A stretch of 64,000 nt of DNA from Rhizobium skierniewicense (GTDB taxonomy: Bacteria; Pseudomonadota; Alphaproteobacteria; Rhizobiales; Rhizobiaceae). Shown here piece by piece: positions 9,092 through 19,200 of this stretch; position 1 is the first letter of the stretch; each line of letters starts with the position of its first letter. The stretch spans positions 1 to 64,000 of the forward strand of contig NZ_JACIDV010000010.1 in assembly GCF_014196515.1 (NCBI RefSeq), written 5' to 3'. The position numbers and the translations under genes are program-made. Below the pieces are notes generated by a model, which was given only the letters and a program-made list of their open reading frames with translations, searched no databases and was not told the DNA's origin.

Positions 9092-11046
9092 ACTCCAGCA
9101 AGACTTCGCCCCAGCGTATGACCCTGAGCATCGTATGTTCGCTGGCAGCCGGTTTTTGTGCGGCCAGCTGCTATGTAACGTTCCGCCGGGGCTTCAACGG
9201 CGAAGCGATGATGACGTTCGACGTTTTCGCTTTTTGGTATGAGACCCCGCTTTACTTGGGTTATGCCAGCACCGTCTTCTGGCGTGGTTTATCTGTTGTC
9301 ATCTTTACCTCGCTGATCGTTCTTTCAAGTCAGCTCATCATATCGCTGCGCAATCAGAAGCATCATGGGACAGCTCGTTGGGCAGAAATTGGCGAAATGC
9401 GGCATGCTGGTTATCTGCAGCGTTACAGTCGCATCAAGGGGCCGATCTTTGGAAAGACATGTGGTCCCCTTTGGTTCGGCAGTTATTTGACCAATGGCGA
9501 ACAGCCACACAGTCTTGTCGTCGCGCCAACGCGTGCTGGCAAAGGCGTCGGCATCGTCATTCCAACGCTGTTGACCTTCAAGGGCTCGGTAATCGCCCTT
9601 GACGTCAAGGGAGAATTGTTTGAACTGACGTCCAGAGCACGCAAAGCGAGCGGCGACGCAGTTTTCAAGTTCTCCCCCCTAGATCCTGAGCGGAAGACTC
9701 ATTGTTACAATCCGGTCCTGGATATTGCCGCACTTCCGCCCGAACGCCAGTTCACTGAAACACGCCGTCTAGCTGCGAACCTTATTACGGCTAAGGGAAA
9801 GGGAGCAGAAGGCTTTATTGACGGCGCACGTGACCTGTTCGTCGCGGGAATCCTTACCTGCATTGAGCGTGGCACACCAACGATTGGCGCGGTATATGAC
9901 CTATTTGCGCAGCCTGGCGAAAAGTATAAGCTTTTTGCGCAACTCGCGGAGGAAAGCCTAAACAAAGAGGCTCAGCGTATCTTCGATAATATGGCGGGCA
10001 ACGACACGAAAATTCTGACATCGTACACCTCTGTGCTGGGCGACGGTGGACTGAACCTGTGGGCTGATCCGCTTATCAAAGCAGCGACAAGCCGGTCAGA
10101 CTTTTCCGTTTACGATCTCCGGAGGAAGAAGACCTGCATTTATCTTTGTGTCAGTCCCAACGATCTGGAGGTCTTGGCACCACTTATGCGCCTGATGTTT
10201 CAGCAGCTCGTGTCAATCTTGCAGAGATCGCTGCCAGGTGAAGACGAGTGCCATGAAGTTTTATTTCTCCTCGACGAATTCAAACACCTGGGCAAGCTTG
10301 AGGCCATAGAGACCGCGATCACAACCATCGCCGGTTACAGAGGCCGCTTTATGTTTATTATTCAAAGTCTTTCGGCCTTGTCGGGCACATACGATGACGC
10401 AGGAAAACAAAACTTTCTGAGCAATACTGGCGTACAAGTATTTATGGCCACGGCTGATGACGAAACTCCAACCTACATCTCAAAAGCTATCGGCGAATAT
10501 ACGTTTAAAGCGCGTTCGACCTCTTACAGTCAAGCCAGAATGTTCGACCACAACATCCAGATTTCTGATCAAGGTGCAGCCCTTTTGCGCCCCGAACAAG
10601 TGCGCCTGCTAGACGATCAGAGTGAAATCGTTCTCATCAAAGGGCGACCTCCACTCAAATTACGAAAGGTGCAGTATTATTCCGATCGTACGCTGAAAGG
10701 CCTTTTCGAACGCCAGATGGGCTCTCTGCCTGAGCCCGCACCCTTGATGCTTTCCGACTATAGCAACGATCAAGTTCAATACCACTTGGCTCCGATAGCA
10801 AATTTTAATGAGGATGCTGCACCGCAAAACAGAACTGTGGCCGAGGACCATGGAAGTGTTAAAGTCGGTGCTGATATCCCTGAACGCGTGATGGGAATAA
10901 ATGGTGACGAGGAACAAGCCGATGCGGGCGAGATACCGCCGGAATCGGTTGTGCCTCCAGAATTGACGCTCGCTCTGACCGCTCAACAGCAATTGTTGGA
11001 CCAGATTATTGCACTTCAGCAAAGATCGAGGTCCGCACCGGCATAG
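9088..11046 (+). CDS. virD4: VirD4 type IV coupling protein
   Basis: A 652-residue TraG/VirD4-family ATPase. Two N-terminal transmembrane segments (about residues 12-32 and 64-87) anchor a cytoplasmic hexameric ATPase with Walker A at about residues 146-153 (APTRAGKG) and a Walker B region LFLLDEFKHLG. It recruits VirD2-T-DNA, VirE2, VirE3, VirD5 and VirF to the VirB channel. The start at 9088 overlaps the virD3 stop; earlier in-frame codons lie within virD3. Confidence 0.96.
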   Translation: MNSSKTSPQRMTLSIVCSLAAGFCAASCYVTFRRGFNGEAMMTFDVFAFWYETPLYLGYASTVFWRGLSVVIFTSLIVLSSQLIISLRNQKHHGTARWAEIGEMRHAGYLQRYSRIKGPIFGKTCGPLWFGSYLTNGEQPHSLVVAPTRAGKGVGIVIPTLLTFKGSVIALDVKGELFELTSRARKASGDAVFKFSPLDPERKTHCYNPVLDIAALPPERQFTETRRLAANLITAKGKGAEGFIDGARDLFVAGILTCIERGTPTIGAVYDLFAQPGEKYKLFAQLAEESLNKEAQRIFDNMAGNDTKILTSYTSVLGDGGLNLWADPLIKAATSRSDFSVYDLRRKKTCIYLCVSPNDLEVLAPLMRLMFQQLVSILQRSLPGEDECHEVLFLLDEFKHLGKLEAIETAITTIAGYRGRFMFIIQSLSALSGTYDDAGKQNFLSNTGVQVFMATADDETPTYISKAIGEYTFKARSTSYSQARMFDHNIQISDQGAALLRPEQVRLLDDQSEIVLIKGRPPLKLRKVQYYSDRTLKGLFERQMGSLPEPAPLMLSDYSNDQVQYHLAPIANFNEDAAPQNRTVAEDHGSVKVGADIPERVMGINGDEEQADAGEIPPESVVPPELTLALTAQQQLLDQIIALQQRSRSAPA

Positions 11047-11146
11047 CCTGCGAAATGATCTTAATGGTGCAATTCGTTTCAGGCGGCATGTTGCGGTTCA
11101 ACAAAGTGTACGCCAGATCCCAATTGGCCCTTTACGAGGTGTCGGT

Positions 11147-13657
11147 ATGACAGGAAAGTCGAAAGTTCACATAAGAGGTTCGGCTGACGCGCTTCCTGAC
11201 GTTCCTGGCGGAAGTACTACCGCCCCTTTTTTAACCGAACCTTCTCGGGATCAGGTTGATGCCTCGTTTGAGGTCCAAACCGACTACAGCCAGTCTACTT
11301 CCGTGTCGTTTACCTATGATGGTGTTGGACTTGGTCCTGCCGAGCGTGCGGCTTACGAGAACTGGTGCGAACCGGGCCGGCCCACTTGGAAAGATCTTAT
11401 AATCAAGGCACGTGTCGATCCGATTGACGATGTGACCTGGCTCCGAGATTTAGAAGAGGACACCCCCTCAACCTTCAGATACGAAGGGATGCCTCTGGGC
11501 ATCGGGGAACGACAGGCCTACGAAAATTGGCAAGAGGACGCTCAGCCGACATGGGAAGACCTTGTTGTCAGCGCACGCTTGACGGAACTTGGCCGTCCAC
11601 ACGGGATTACCGGCGAGTATACATCCCTCGCAGGATCGAAGAATACAAGTTCAATTTCATTGAAGCGAAAGCGGAGCAACTTAATTGATGATGAGAATTC
11701 ATCCGGATCGTTTTCATATGACGGGATGAAGCTCGGGGAAGCCGAGCGTTCTGCATATGGTGACTGGGCCGAGGCGGAGCCACCCACGTGGAAAGATTTG
11801 GTATTGAGGGCACGCGTTTCCTCGATCAATGACTCTGCTTGGCTTTTTGATTCACAAACATCTTCATCATCATTTGAATACAACGGTGTTCCCTTGGGCG
11901 AGCCGGAACGGCAGGCTCTCAGACAATGGCAAGGAGACGCTCAGCCTACCTGGGAAGATCTCGTTGTTAACGCGCGTATGGCAGAACTTTGCCATGCTGG
12001 TTGGATTGAAGGTCAAAAAGGTTGCTTTGAAGAGCGCGGGGAGGCTCTGCCCGCGTCGGAACGCGGTTCGCAACGCCCCATTGGTCAACGGACAGATTCC
12101 TCCGATTCTTTTGTGTATGATGGCACAAGGCTCGGAGCACCTGAGCGAACTGCTTATGAACGCTGGAGTAAGAGGGAACGCCCGACTTGGGAAGATCTCA
12201 TCTTAGATGCACACCAGGCCAGGACTGAAAGTGACGCTGTTACGACCCAAGCGATTGGTCAGTCGTCCTCACCGGTTTTCTTATATGAAGGAAAGTCGCT
12301 CGGAGACAGGGAACGAAAGGCTTACGAAAAATGGCGGCAGCCAGCCCAACCGCGATGGCAAAATCTTGTAGTGAACGCTCGTCTGGCAGAAATCGATCCC
12401 TCAGCCTGGATTGCCGATGAGCGCGATCCGCTTGATGATAGCGACGCGCTTGGTCGCCCGTCGTACACAAGCTTGACGGATAGATCAGACGTCCCTTTAG
12501 ACGATCAATCAATCTATCGTCGTTCCGACCTAGTAAGGGAGCAGGTGCCAGAATCGTCTCAAAGGCAATTCGCAGCATGTTCAGAATCTGAAACGAGGCC
12601 TGTGCAATGGTTTACTGCTTCTGGGTCAGATGCAAACAATACGGAAAATATCACCGCCAGCGATCCCGTCGATCGCACGGGTGGAGTTAAGCGGCTAGGC
12701 TCCAAAAGCGACAGAACCGTTACAGCTTCTATCCATGACGTGAATTCCAGCACAAGGCGACCGTTGCTTAACGAATTTGGATCGGAGGCTCCGCGCCCTT
12801 CGCCAGAAAAGACTGTTCGCTTAAGAAGCGACAATATTGGCACCTATGGGAGCCGGAAAAATGAACGAGCGCGGCTCGCGACCGAAACCGGTGCGTATGA
12901 GTCGGAGCATATTTTCGGGTTCAAGGCTGTCCACGATACTGCGAGAGCGACGAAAGAGGGCCGGCGTCTCGAAAGGCCCATGCCCGCCTACCTTGAGGAT
13001 AAGGGGCTTCATCGCCAACATATTGGCACCGGGAGAGGACGGACCAAACTTGTCGGGCGCGGATGGCCGGATGACACAAGCTATCGCTCGGATCAAAGGG
13101 CAACTCTGTCGGACCCCGTTGCGCGCTCGGAAGGCGCGACGGCCTCAAATGGGTATCAATTGAACCAATTGGGTTACGCGCACCAACTCGCTAGCGATGG
13201 CCTGCAAAGTGAATCGCCCGATGGTGTTGCCTTGCCAATTCAAGTGGCAACAACGAGCTACAACTATACAGTGAGCCGCGATCCTGTCCTTGTTCCGCCG
13301 GATAAAAACGAAGCCCCTCAATTGCTGCATCTTGGTCCCCGTGGTCAAACCGAAGCTGTTCTTGCCCGCGAAACAGCATTGACTGGAAAATGGCCGACTC
13401 TCGAGCGTGAGCAGCAAGTGTATCGCGAGTTTTTGGCCTTATATGACGTAAAAAAAGATCTTGAGGCCAAATCAGTCGGCGTAAGACGGAAAAAAAAAGA
13501 AGTTATTTCTGCGTTAGACCGAACTGCGCGCTTGATAAGCACGTCGCCTTCGAAAGCTCGATCCAAAGCAGAGACTGAAAAAGCCATTGACGAGCTCGAT
13601 GATCGACGAGTTTATGATCCGCGTGATCGAGCTCAAGACAAAGCGTTTAAACGCTGA
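11147..13657 (+). CDS. virD5: VirD5 exported effector
   Basis: An 836-residue effector, the usual VirD5 size. Residues 54-422 hold six imperfect repeats of about 46 residues, followed by a hydrophilic, charged C-terminal half. A basic KRKR at residues 173-176 may serve as a nuclear signal. The C-terminus is rich in Arg/Lys/Asp (DRAQDKAFKR), fitting the positively charged VirB/D4 export signal. In the plant, VirD5 is reported to act in the nucleus, protecting VirF and affecting VIP1 and kinetochores. The start at 11147 (RBS-like gaggtgtcgg) was preferred to an upstream in-frame codon inside virD4. Confidence 0.93.
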   Translation: MTGKSKVHIRGSADALPDVPGGSTTAPFLTEPSRDQVDASFEVQTDYSQSTSVSFTYDGVGLGPAERAAYENWCEPGRPTWKDLIIKARVDPIDDVTWLRDLEEDTPSTFRYEGMPLGIGERQAYENWQEDAQPTWEDLVVSARLTELGRPHGITGEYTSLAGSKNTSSISLKRKRSNLIDDENSSGSFSYDGMKLGEAERSAYGDWAEAEPPTWKDLVLRARVSSINDSAWLFDSQTSSSSFEYNGVPLGEPERQALRQWQGDAQPTWEDLVVNARMAELCHAGWIEGQKGCFEERGEALPASERGSQRPIGQRTDSSDSFVYDGTRLGAPERTAYERWSKRERPTWEDLILDAHQARTESDAVTTQAIGQSSSPVFLYEGKSLGDRERKAYEKWRQPAQPRWQNLVVNARLAEIDPSAWIADERDPLDDSDALGRPSYTSLTDRSDVPLDDQSIYRRSDLVREQVPESSQRQFAACSESETRPVQWFTASGSDANNTENITASDPVDRTGGVKRLGSKSDRTVTASIHDVNSSTRRPLLNEFGSEAPRPSPEKTVRLRSDNIGTYGSRKNERARLATETGAYESEHIFGFKAVHDTARATKEGRRLERPMPAYLEDKGLHRQHIGTGRGRTKLVGRGWPDDTSYRSDQRATLSDPVARSEGATASNGYQLNQLGYAHQLASDGLQSESPDGVALPIQVATTSYNYTVSRDPVLVPPDKNEAPQLLHLGPRGQTEAVLARETALTGKWPTLEREQQVYREFLALYDVKKDLEAKSVGVRRKKKEVISALDRTARLISTSPSKARSKAETEKAIDELDDRRVYDPRDRAQDKAFKR
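11306..12412 (+). repeat. Six tandem ~46-residue repeats inside virD5
   Basis: The repeats are at residues 54-99, 109-152, 188-233, 242-287, 321-363 and 377-422 of VirD5. The shared pattern is S-F-x-Y-(D/E/N)-G-x-x-L-G-x-x-E-R-x-A-(Y/L)-x-x-W, then P-T-W-x-(D/N)-L-(V/I)-x-x-A-(R/H). Repeats 1 and 3 end DxxWL, while 2, 4 and 6 share DAQ/PAQP and RxAEL/RLAEI. This alternating similarity suggests duplication of a two-repeat unit. Confidence 0.85.
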
Positions 13658-14106
13658 TAAGTCGCCAATATAGTGATCATTTGCAGTATTCGCATCGATC
13701 GCTGGTTGATATTCTGCCGCTGGTCGACCGGCTGCTCGTCGCCAAAAATGCTCACAGGGATACGATGGCCTCGGTCAGGCCGCGTGCGTCCTGTCTTTCC
13801 AGTTCCTCCCTTTCAGCTCGATTGTGGCATCATTTATTGCCTGCTCATTGCAGTTGAAACGCGATATCCGTTTCAAGACCCGGGTATGGATGGTACTTTG
13901 GAGATATGAGCACTTGCCAGACTTCCCGGTCGGAGACTTAAAAATTCCGATAAGAGGTTACGGACGACGGACCTTATAAGTGGATCGTCTAGTGGTGGCG
14001 CCGATCAAAACAGTTCCGCCCCCGGCTTTGCTCAAAGTAGCAAAGCAGCTTTAACTCGGGTTGCGGAGGATTTTCTAGAAAACCGCAATTTTGCAGGAGA
14101 GAACAT
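13658..14106 (+). promoter_or_regulatory. virE promoter region with vir box
   Basis: A 449-base gap without a convincing gene. At 13849-13862 lies tgcagttgaaacg, a strong vir box, about 250 bases before virE1. A half-match, tttcaag, follows at about 13873. The sequence aggagagaa just before 14107 serves as the virE1 ribosome-binding site. Confidence 0.65.
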
Positions 14107-14304
14107 ATGGCCATCATCAAGCCGCATGTGAACAAAAATAGGACAACCTCGCCGATAGAGAGACCGGAGTCTCTCATAGAGGAAATGAGCGGCAGTCATC
14201 CGCCGAGTGGTTTTACCAACCTGGATCTCGCTATGATCGAGCTGGAGGACTTTGTCCATCGGTGCCCGCTCCCAGAAGACAATCTTGCTGGTCAGAAGGA
14301 GTGA
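14107..14304 (+). CDS. virE1: VirE1 secretion chaperone of VirE2
   Basis: A 65-residue acidic protein of exactly the family length. It binds VirE2 in the bacterium, preventing its aggregation and premature ssDNA binding, and is stripped off before export. The C-terminal half (NLDLAMIELEDFVHRC) forms the helix that contacts VirE2 in the known structure. It lies four bases upstream of virE2 in the same operon. Confidence 0.94.
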   Translation: MAIIKPHVNKNRTTSPIERPESLIEEMSGSHPPSGFTNLDLAMIELEDFVHRCPLPEDNLAGQKE

Positions 14305-14308
14305 GACG

Positions 14309-15958
14309 ATGGATCCGTCTAGCAATGAGAATGTCTATGTGGGTCGCGGTCACAACATCGAAAATGATGATGACACTGACCCCAGGCGTTGGAAGAAGGC
14401 GAATATCAGTTCCAACACCATCTCCGATATTCAGATGACGAATGGCGAAGACGTACAATCAGGGAGCCCTACCCGAACGGAAGTTGTAAGCCCACGTCTG
14501 GATTATGGATCGGTCGACTCCTCCTCCAGCCTTTATTCTGGCAGCGAGCACGGAAATCAAGCTGAGATTCAAAAAGAGCTGTCCGTCTTGTTCTCGAACA
14601 TGTCTTTGCCAGGCAACGATCGGCGCCCGGACGAATACATTCTCGTGCATCAAACGGGACAAGATGCTTTTACTGGTATTGCCAAAGGCAACCTCGACCA
14701 AATGCCCACCAAGGCGGAATTTAACGCGTGCTGCCGTCTCTACAGGGACGGAGCCGGTAATTACTACCCGCCACCTCTCGCATTCGACAAGATTAGCGTT
14801 CCAGAGCAACTGGAGGAAAAATGGGGGATGATGGAGGCGAAGGAACGTAACAAACTGCGGTTTCAGTACAAGTTGGACGTATGGAATCATGCGCACGCTG
14901 ATATGGGGATCACGGGCACAGAGATCTTTTATCAAACAGATAAGAACATAAAGCTCGACCGGAATTATAAACTAAGACCTGAAGACCGATACGTACAAAC
15001 AGAAAAATACGGGCGCCGGGAAATTCAAAAGCGATATCAACACGAACTCCAGGCTGGTTCGCTGCTGCCCGATATTATGATCAAAACTCCCCAAAATGAC
15101 ATCCACTTCGTGTACAGGTTTGCCGGCGACAATTACGCCAACAAACAGTTCAGCGAGTTTGAACACACCGTCAAGCGCAGGTATGGCGACGAGACTGAGA
15201 TCAAATTGAAGTCAAAGTCAGGCATTATGCATGACTCGAAATATCTGGAATCCTGGGAACGGGGCAGTGCGGATATTCGCTTCGCGGAATTCGTTGGGGA
15301 AAATAGAGCTCACAATCGGCAGTTTCCAACTGCGACAGTAAATATGGGACAGCAGCCAGACGGGCAGGGCGGTTTGACCCGCGACCGTCATGTGAGCGTT
15401 GACTTCCTAATGCAAAGCGCACCCAATTCGCCTTGGGCGCAAGCTTTGAAAAAGGGAGAACTGTGGGATCGCGTTCAGTTGCTTGCTCGCGACGGCAACC
15501 GCTATCTGTCGCCGCCCAGATTGGAATATTCTGACCCTGCACATTTCACCGAGTTGATGAACCGGGTTGGTTTACCCGCATCGATGGGTCGGCAAAGCCA
15601 TGCGGCTAGTATCAAATTCGAAAAGTTTGACGCGCAGGCAGCGGTTATTGTCTTAAATGGCCCAGAGTTACGTGACATTCATGACTTGTCTCCTGAAAAA
15701 CTGCAAAATTTGTCCACCAAAGATGTCATCGTCGCCGATCGCAATGAGAATGGTCAGAGAACTGGCACGTACACCAGCGTCGCGGAATATGAGCGCTTGC
15801 AGTTAAGGCTGCCACCCGATGCAGCGGGGGTGCTTGGTGAAGCAACTGACAAATATTCACGTGATTTCGTTCGGCCAGAGCCGGCGTCGCGTCCAATCAG
15901 TGACAGCCGCAGGATATACGAAAGTCGACCGCGTAGCCAAAGCGTCAACAGCTTTTGA
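14309..15958 (+). CDS. virE2: VirE2 single-stranded DNA-binding effector
   Basis: A 549-residue protein, the length recalled for nopaline-type VirE2. After a variable acidic N-terminus (about residues 1-110) come the two conserved domains that wrap VirE1 and coat T-strand ssDNA cooperatively in the plant. The C-terminal export signal carries the R-x-R pattern (SRPRSQSVNSF). The ATG at 14309 has aaggagtgag upstream. VirE2 is exported through VirD4/VirB independently of T-DNA. Confidence 0.96.
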   Translation: MDPSSNENVYVGRGHNIENDDDTDPRRWKKANISSNTISDIQMTNGEDVQSGSPTRTEVVSPRLDYGSVDSSSSLYSGSEHGNQAEIQKELSVLFSNMSLPGNDRRPDEYILVHQTGQDAFTGIAKGNLDQMPTKAEFNACCRLYRDGAGNYYPPPLAFDKISVPEQLEEKWGMMEAKERNKLRFQYKLDVWNHAHADMGITGTEIFYQTDKNIKLDRNYKLRPEDRYVQTEKYGRREIQKRYQHELQAGSLLPDIMIKTPQNDIHFVYRFAGDNYANKQFSEFEHTVKRRYGDETEIKLKSKSGIMHDSKYLESWERGSADIRFAEFVGENRAHNRQFPTATVNMGQQPDGQGGLTRDRHVSVDFLMQSAPNSPWAQALKKGELWDRVQLLARDGNRYLSPPRLEYSDPAHFTELMNRVGLPASMGRQSHAASIKFEKFDAQAAVIVLNGPELRDIHDLSPEKLQNLSTKDVIVADRNENGQRTGTYTSVAEYERLQLRLPPDAAGVLGEATDKYSRDFVRPEPASRPISDSRRIYESRPRSQSVNSF

Positions 15959-16024
15959 CGTTCCTGCTGCCGCGTCAACGAGGAAGCTCGTTTGACCCGG
16001 GTTTGCCAATGAAAGGGCTCAATC

Positions 16025-18043
16025 ATGGTGAACACTACAAAGAAAAGTTTTGCGAAGTCGCTTACGGCAGATATGCGCCGTTCTGCTCAGCGCGTTGTCG
16101 AGCAAATGCGAAAAGCATTGATTACCGAAGAAGAGGCGCTCAAGCGGCAAGCCAGACTGGAGAGTCCCGATAGGAAGCGAAAGTATGCTGCTGATATGGC
16201 GATAGTCGACAAACTCGACGTAGGGTTTCGAGGCGAAATAGGCTATAAAATTCTTGGAAATAACCGGCTTCGAGTAGACAACCATAAAGAATTAACGCGT
16301 GAGCACGGTAGACTTCGCAAAACCAAAACGGTTCTGAAGCGTAACCCGGTGACGCAGGAAGTCTATTTGGGTTTATATGAAAGGAAGTCCTGGTTAAGTG
16401 TCAGCAGCCATTTGTATGCTGCGGACGGCACACTCCGCATGAAGCACGTGAAATACAAAGACGGACGTTTTGAGGAAAAATGGGAGCGCGACGAAAATGG
16501 CGACCTGATCCGCACAAGGTACGCCAACCGTGGCAGGCTCTTTCAACCTGTATCCGAGAAAATGGGCGCGCCGTATCGGAGCGGCCCTGACGACCGGCTC
16601 TATCGCGATCTAACCCGTCGAAACGGTTTCAGACGGGAGACATTCGAACGGGACGATCACGGAAACCTCGAGCGTATCGGCAGCAACCATGTCGGCTTTT
16701 CCAAGATTTCAGTGAAGGCACCCAATCGTCAAACCTCCCAGACGAAGATTCAAAAACTTGGTGGCGCTTTCAACAAATCTTTTAGGTCCCTTCTGGACAA
16801 GGAGGGCAATGAAATGGGCCGCGATATTTTGAGCCATCGACGGCTCTATAACAAGCGGTCTGCTGTCTACGATGAAGCTACCGGACAATTGAAGAGTGCC
16901 AAGCATACCTTCGGCAAGATCTACAGGAGCGAAACCGAATATCTCAGCGCGGGCCTCAAGAAGGTTTCAAAAAAGATACTCGGGGTGACGGTCTACCGGA
17001 AATTTGCGGCGCTCAGCGAGCGAGAATCCGAGGCTGAGAGACTGCGTAGTTTTGAATCCGGTGCGCATCGCCAGATCTGGCAGGAGCGGGCAGCGATTCC
17101 CGGTTCGCCCCTCCCGGAGACTGATGACATTCATTTCGCACAGCAGTCGCACCTAGCCAAAGCCAACCCTGATCACGTCGAAGCTGACGTCACGCGTGTG
17201 ACAGATCAACATGTTGATGTTGCTGGACAAACATCATCGTCTCCCCAACGGAACTTGGAAGGATGGTTAGATTCTCAATCACGATACAAGCCAGCAAACA
17301 TGCTGTTGTCAAATCCAGACCTTCAAGCGAACGGACCTCGCCCATACGAAGGGTTAGCTCATCTCACCCTCCGGCGCGATAATGAATCTGACGGGCACAA
17401 GGAGAATGATCAGCGGCTGCGACATTTCTCCCAGCCAGAGCCGTTGGTGTTACCGCATCCCGGGTCGCCGGAAATAACTAAGGTGTTTGGCTCGCGGGGA
17501 GAGCCGGCACACCCGAGTGGAAATCTGCACACGGCGGTTGGAGAAACGGCTTGCGAAGGACCGGTGATGTCTTCATCCTCGGACAATCATCAGCCAGCTC
17601 CAGGACAGCAAGAACTTTTAAGTTTCCTTCATAATGCGCCAGCCCCAGTTTCTGTAGCAATACATGATGATCAAGAGCGACTTGCGGGGGAGGCGCCCGG
17701 CGGCTCTTTCAGAGGTAGCTCAGGGCGAACGAGTTCAATGTCGGAGAGTATCTTCGACGAAGATGTACAAGGGCATTTGGTACGGGATTATTCGATCAAT
17801 ACTACTAACGGGTTTATTGACCCGCAATCGTTGTTCGGTGAACCGGACTTATCGAGAGGTCCAAAATCGGGGCCAGAAATTCCATCGGAAGATTACCATT
17901 TGTCAGCTTCGGAACAGGAAAATTTGCTGAATCAATTGCTTAGTGTGCCACTGCCGGTTCCTTCACCGAAGCCCGAATGCGCGAGGTCTATGATTTTCGA
18001 AGGTTCACGTTCAAGAGAGCGTTCCACCTCCAGAGGGTTCTAA
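16025..18043 (+). CDS. virE3: VirE3 exported effector
   Basis: A 672-residue effector immediately after virE2. It is strongly basic in its first 400 residues, with several clusters suited to nuclear import (for example DRKRKY near residue 50). The C-terminus, GSRSRERSTSRGF, is an Arg-rich VirB/D4 export signal. VirE3 enters the plant nucleus, helps VirE2 import and acts as a transcriptional activator. An internal segment (about 130-330) repeats short YxxDGxLxR-like motifs. The gene is full length and intact. Confidence 0.93.
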   Translation: MVNTTKKSFAKSLTADMRRSAQRVVEQMRKALITEEEALKRQARLESPDRKRKYAADMAIVDKLDVGFRGEIGYKILGNNRLRVDNHKELTREHGRLRKTKTVLKRNPVTQEVYLGLYERKSWLSVSSHLYAADGTLRMKHVKYKDGRFEEKWERDENGDLIRTRYANRGRLFQPVSEKMGAPYRSGPDDRLYRDLTRRNGFRRETFERDDHGNLERIGSNHVGFSKISVKAPNRQTSQTKIQKLGGAFNKSFRSLLDKEGNEMGRDILSHRRLYNKRSAVYDEATGQLKSAKHTFGKIYRSETEYLSAGLKKVSKKILGVTVYRKFAALSERESEAERLRSFESGAHRQIWQERAAIPGSPLPETDDIHFAQQSHLAKANPDHVEADVTRVTDQHVDVAGQTSSSPQRNLEGWLDSQSRYKPANMLLSNPDLQANGPRPYEGLAHLTLRRDNESDGHKENDQRLRHFSQPEPLVLPHPGSPEITKVFGSRGEPAHPSGNLHTAVGETACEGPVMSSSSDNHQPAPGQQELLSFLHNAPAPVSVAIHDDQERLAGEAPGGSFRGSSGRTSSMSESIFDEDVQGHLVRDYSINTTNGFIDPQSLFGEPDLSRGPKSGPEIPSEDYHLSASEQENLLNQLLSVPLPVPSPKPECARSMIFEGSRSRERSTSRGF

Positions 18044-18048
18044 GGTGG

Positions 18049-18312
18049 AACGCGTCTAGGCTTGCCTATCATCACCACCTCATGATGGTCGCGGAGACCT
18101 TCGAAGAGATATCCGACATCATTGGAGAAGCTGGGCCGGAAACTGGGCTTCTTCTTGACACCGGACACGCCGCGGCAGCCGGATTCGACTACGCGAAGCT
18201 CATCGAGCGGTTCGGCGACCGCATCGTTCATATTCATCTGAAGGACGTTCGCAAGGCAAGCCGCGCCGAGGTCCAGTCAAAGGATCTCCCATCGGTTGAC
18301 GAAAAGACATGA
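18049..18312 (+). pseudogene. MocC/IolE-like sugar-phosphate isomerase fragment
   Basis: About 85 residues starting six bases after the virE3 stop read LAYHHHLMMVAETFEEI, then GLLLDTGHAAAAGFDYAKLIERFGDRIVHIHLKDVR. This is the metal-binding core of the xylose-isomerase-like TIM barrel family, as in inosose dehydratase IolE and rhizopine catabolism protein MocC. There is no start codon or N-terminal half, and the frame ends DEKT*. It is a remnant, probably of a moc rhizopine/inositol gene. Confidence 0.8.
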
Positions 18313-18629
18313 TTTTCGTTAAGCGCGTCGCAGGGCAAGGCCGCAATCGCCCGCAGCAAAGGGCCGGCAATTGAGGTTGGCCCCGCTACCCCCTATCAGA
18401 TTGTCGCCGACATCATCAGACGAGATTGGCAAAAGCTGCAGCTGGTATGCTGCTATGCGGCAAATCAAGACGGTGGTCGATCGTCTCGAGCGGTTGAGTG
18501 CGGCGGCCAGAGCGAGCCAGACCAACTTTTTGTCGAACTGTTCGCAGAAGATGGGCCGCCCGCAGGGAACTGCATCGCACCAGAACCGACGCGACCATCA
18601 AGTCTGCTCGCGGACCGCTGAGGTGCAGG

Positions 18630-18898
18630 TCAGCGGGCCGACGCAGATATCGGCTTTGAACGTTGGCTCCCGCAGACGGGGCTCGCCGCGGCGGGCCAAT
18701 CGTTCGCTGACTCCTCGACGTCTTCAGCCGGATCGGGTCACGGTCGTAAGCCAAGCGATGTTTTGCAATGACGTCTTGGAGCGTTTCGATCACCGTGACC
18801 GTTCGATGGCCCTCATTCGCAAACCGGTCGATAATCTCGGCGACAAGATCATCCAGACGCTTGAACAGTAGTTCGGCATTGTCGGGTCCATTTGTCAC
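18630..18898 (-). pseudogene. Conserved plasmid protein, frameshifted
   Basis: The minus-strand frame from 18898 reads coherently for about 54 residues (MTNGPDNAELLFKRLDDLVA, continuing to KHRLAYDRDP). After a presumed one-base deletion near 18735, the coherent continuation lies in another frame (DPAEDVEESANDWPAA) and stops at 18630. I recognise no function. Uninterrupted, it would encode about 90 residues. It follows the 81-residue gene at 18911 on the same strand. Confidence 0.5.
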
Positions 18899-18910
18899 GA
18901 TCTTCGCTCC

Positions 18911-19156
18911 TCAGATATCGATCCGCCGCTGCTGCCAGTCCTTATATGGCACCAATAGCTGTCCGGGAAATCGCTCTTCGATCGTGATCTCAACCATGGC
19001 GATCCTGACAAAGACCTCGCTGCTGTCACGGTCTTTGGAGGGGGTATTTTCGCTTTCGTCTTCGAGCTTTTGCATCAGCGCAAACAGTTCTTCGTCGGTC
19101 ATCGCGGAAAGTTGGTCTGCAAACTCCGCATCATCAAACTCTTGTCCCTCTGCCAT
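18911..19156 (-). CDS. Small acidic hypothetical protein
   Basis: An 81-residue acidic protein (MAEGQEFDDAEFADQLSAMT) with a helical, Glu-rich N-terminal half and a C-terminal strand-rich segment ending in KDWQQRRIDI. No known domain is recognised. It is the only intact reading frame in a stretch of decayed genes, 12 bases upstream of the frameshifted gene at 18630-18898, and both were probably once one operon. Confidence 0.5.
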   Translation of the reverse strand: MAEGQEFDDAEFADQLSAMTDEELFALMQKLEDESENTPSKDRDSSEVFVRIAMVEITIEERFPGQLLVPYKDWQQRRIDI

Positions 19157-19200
19157 TGTCTGTCTGCTCCTCTGTCATCGATGGGTTTGGCGACAACGGA

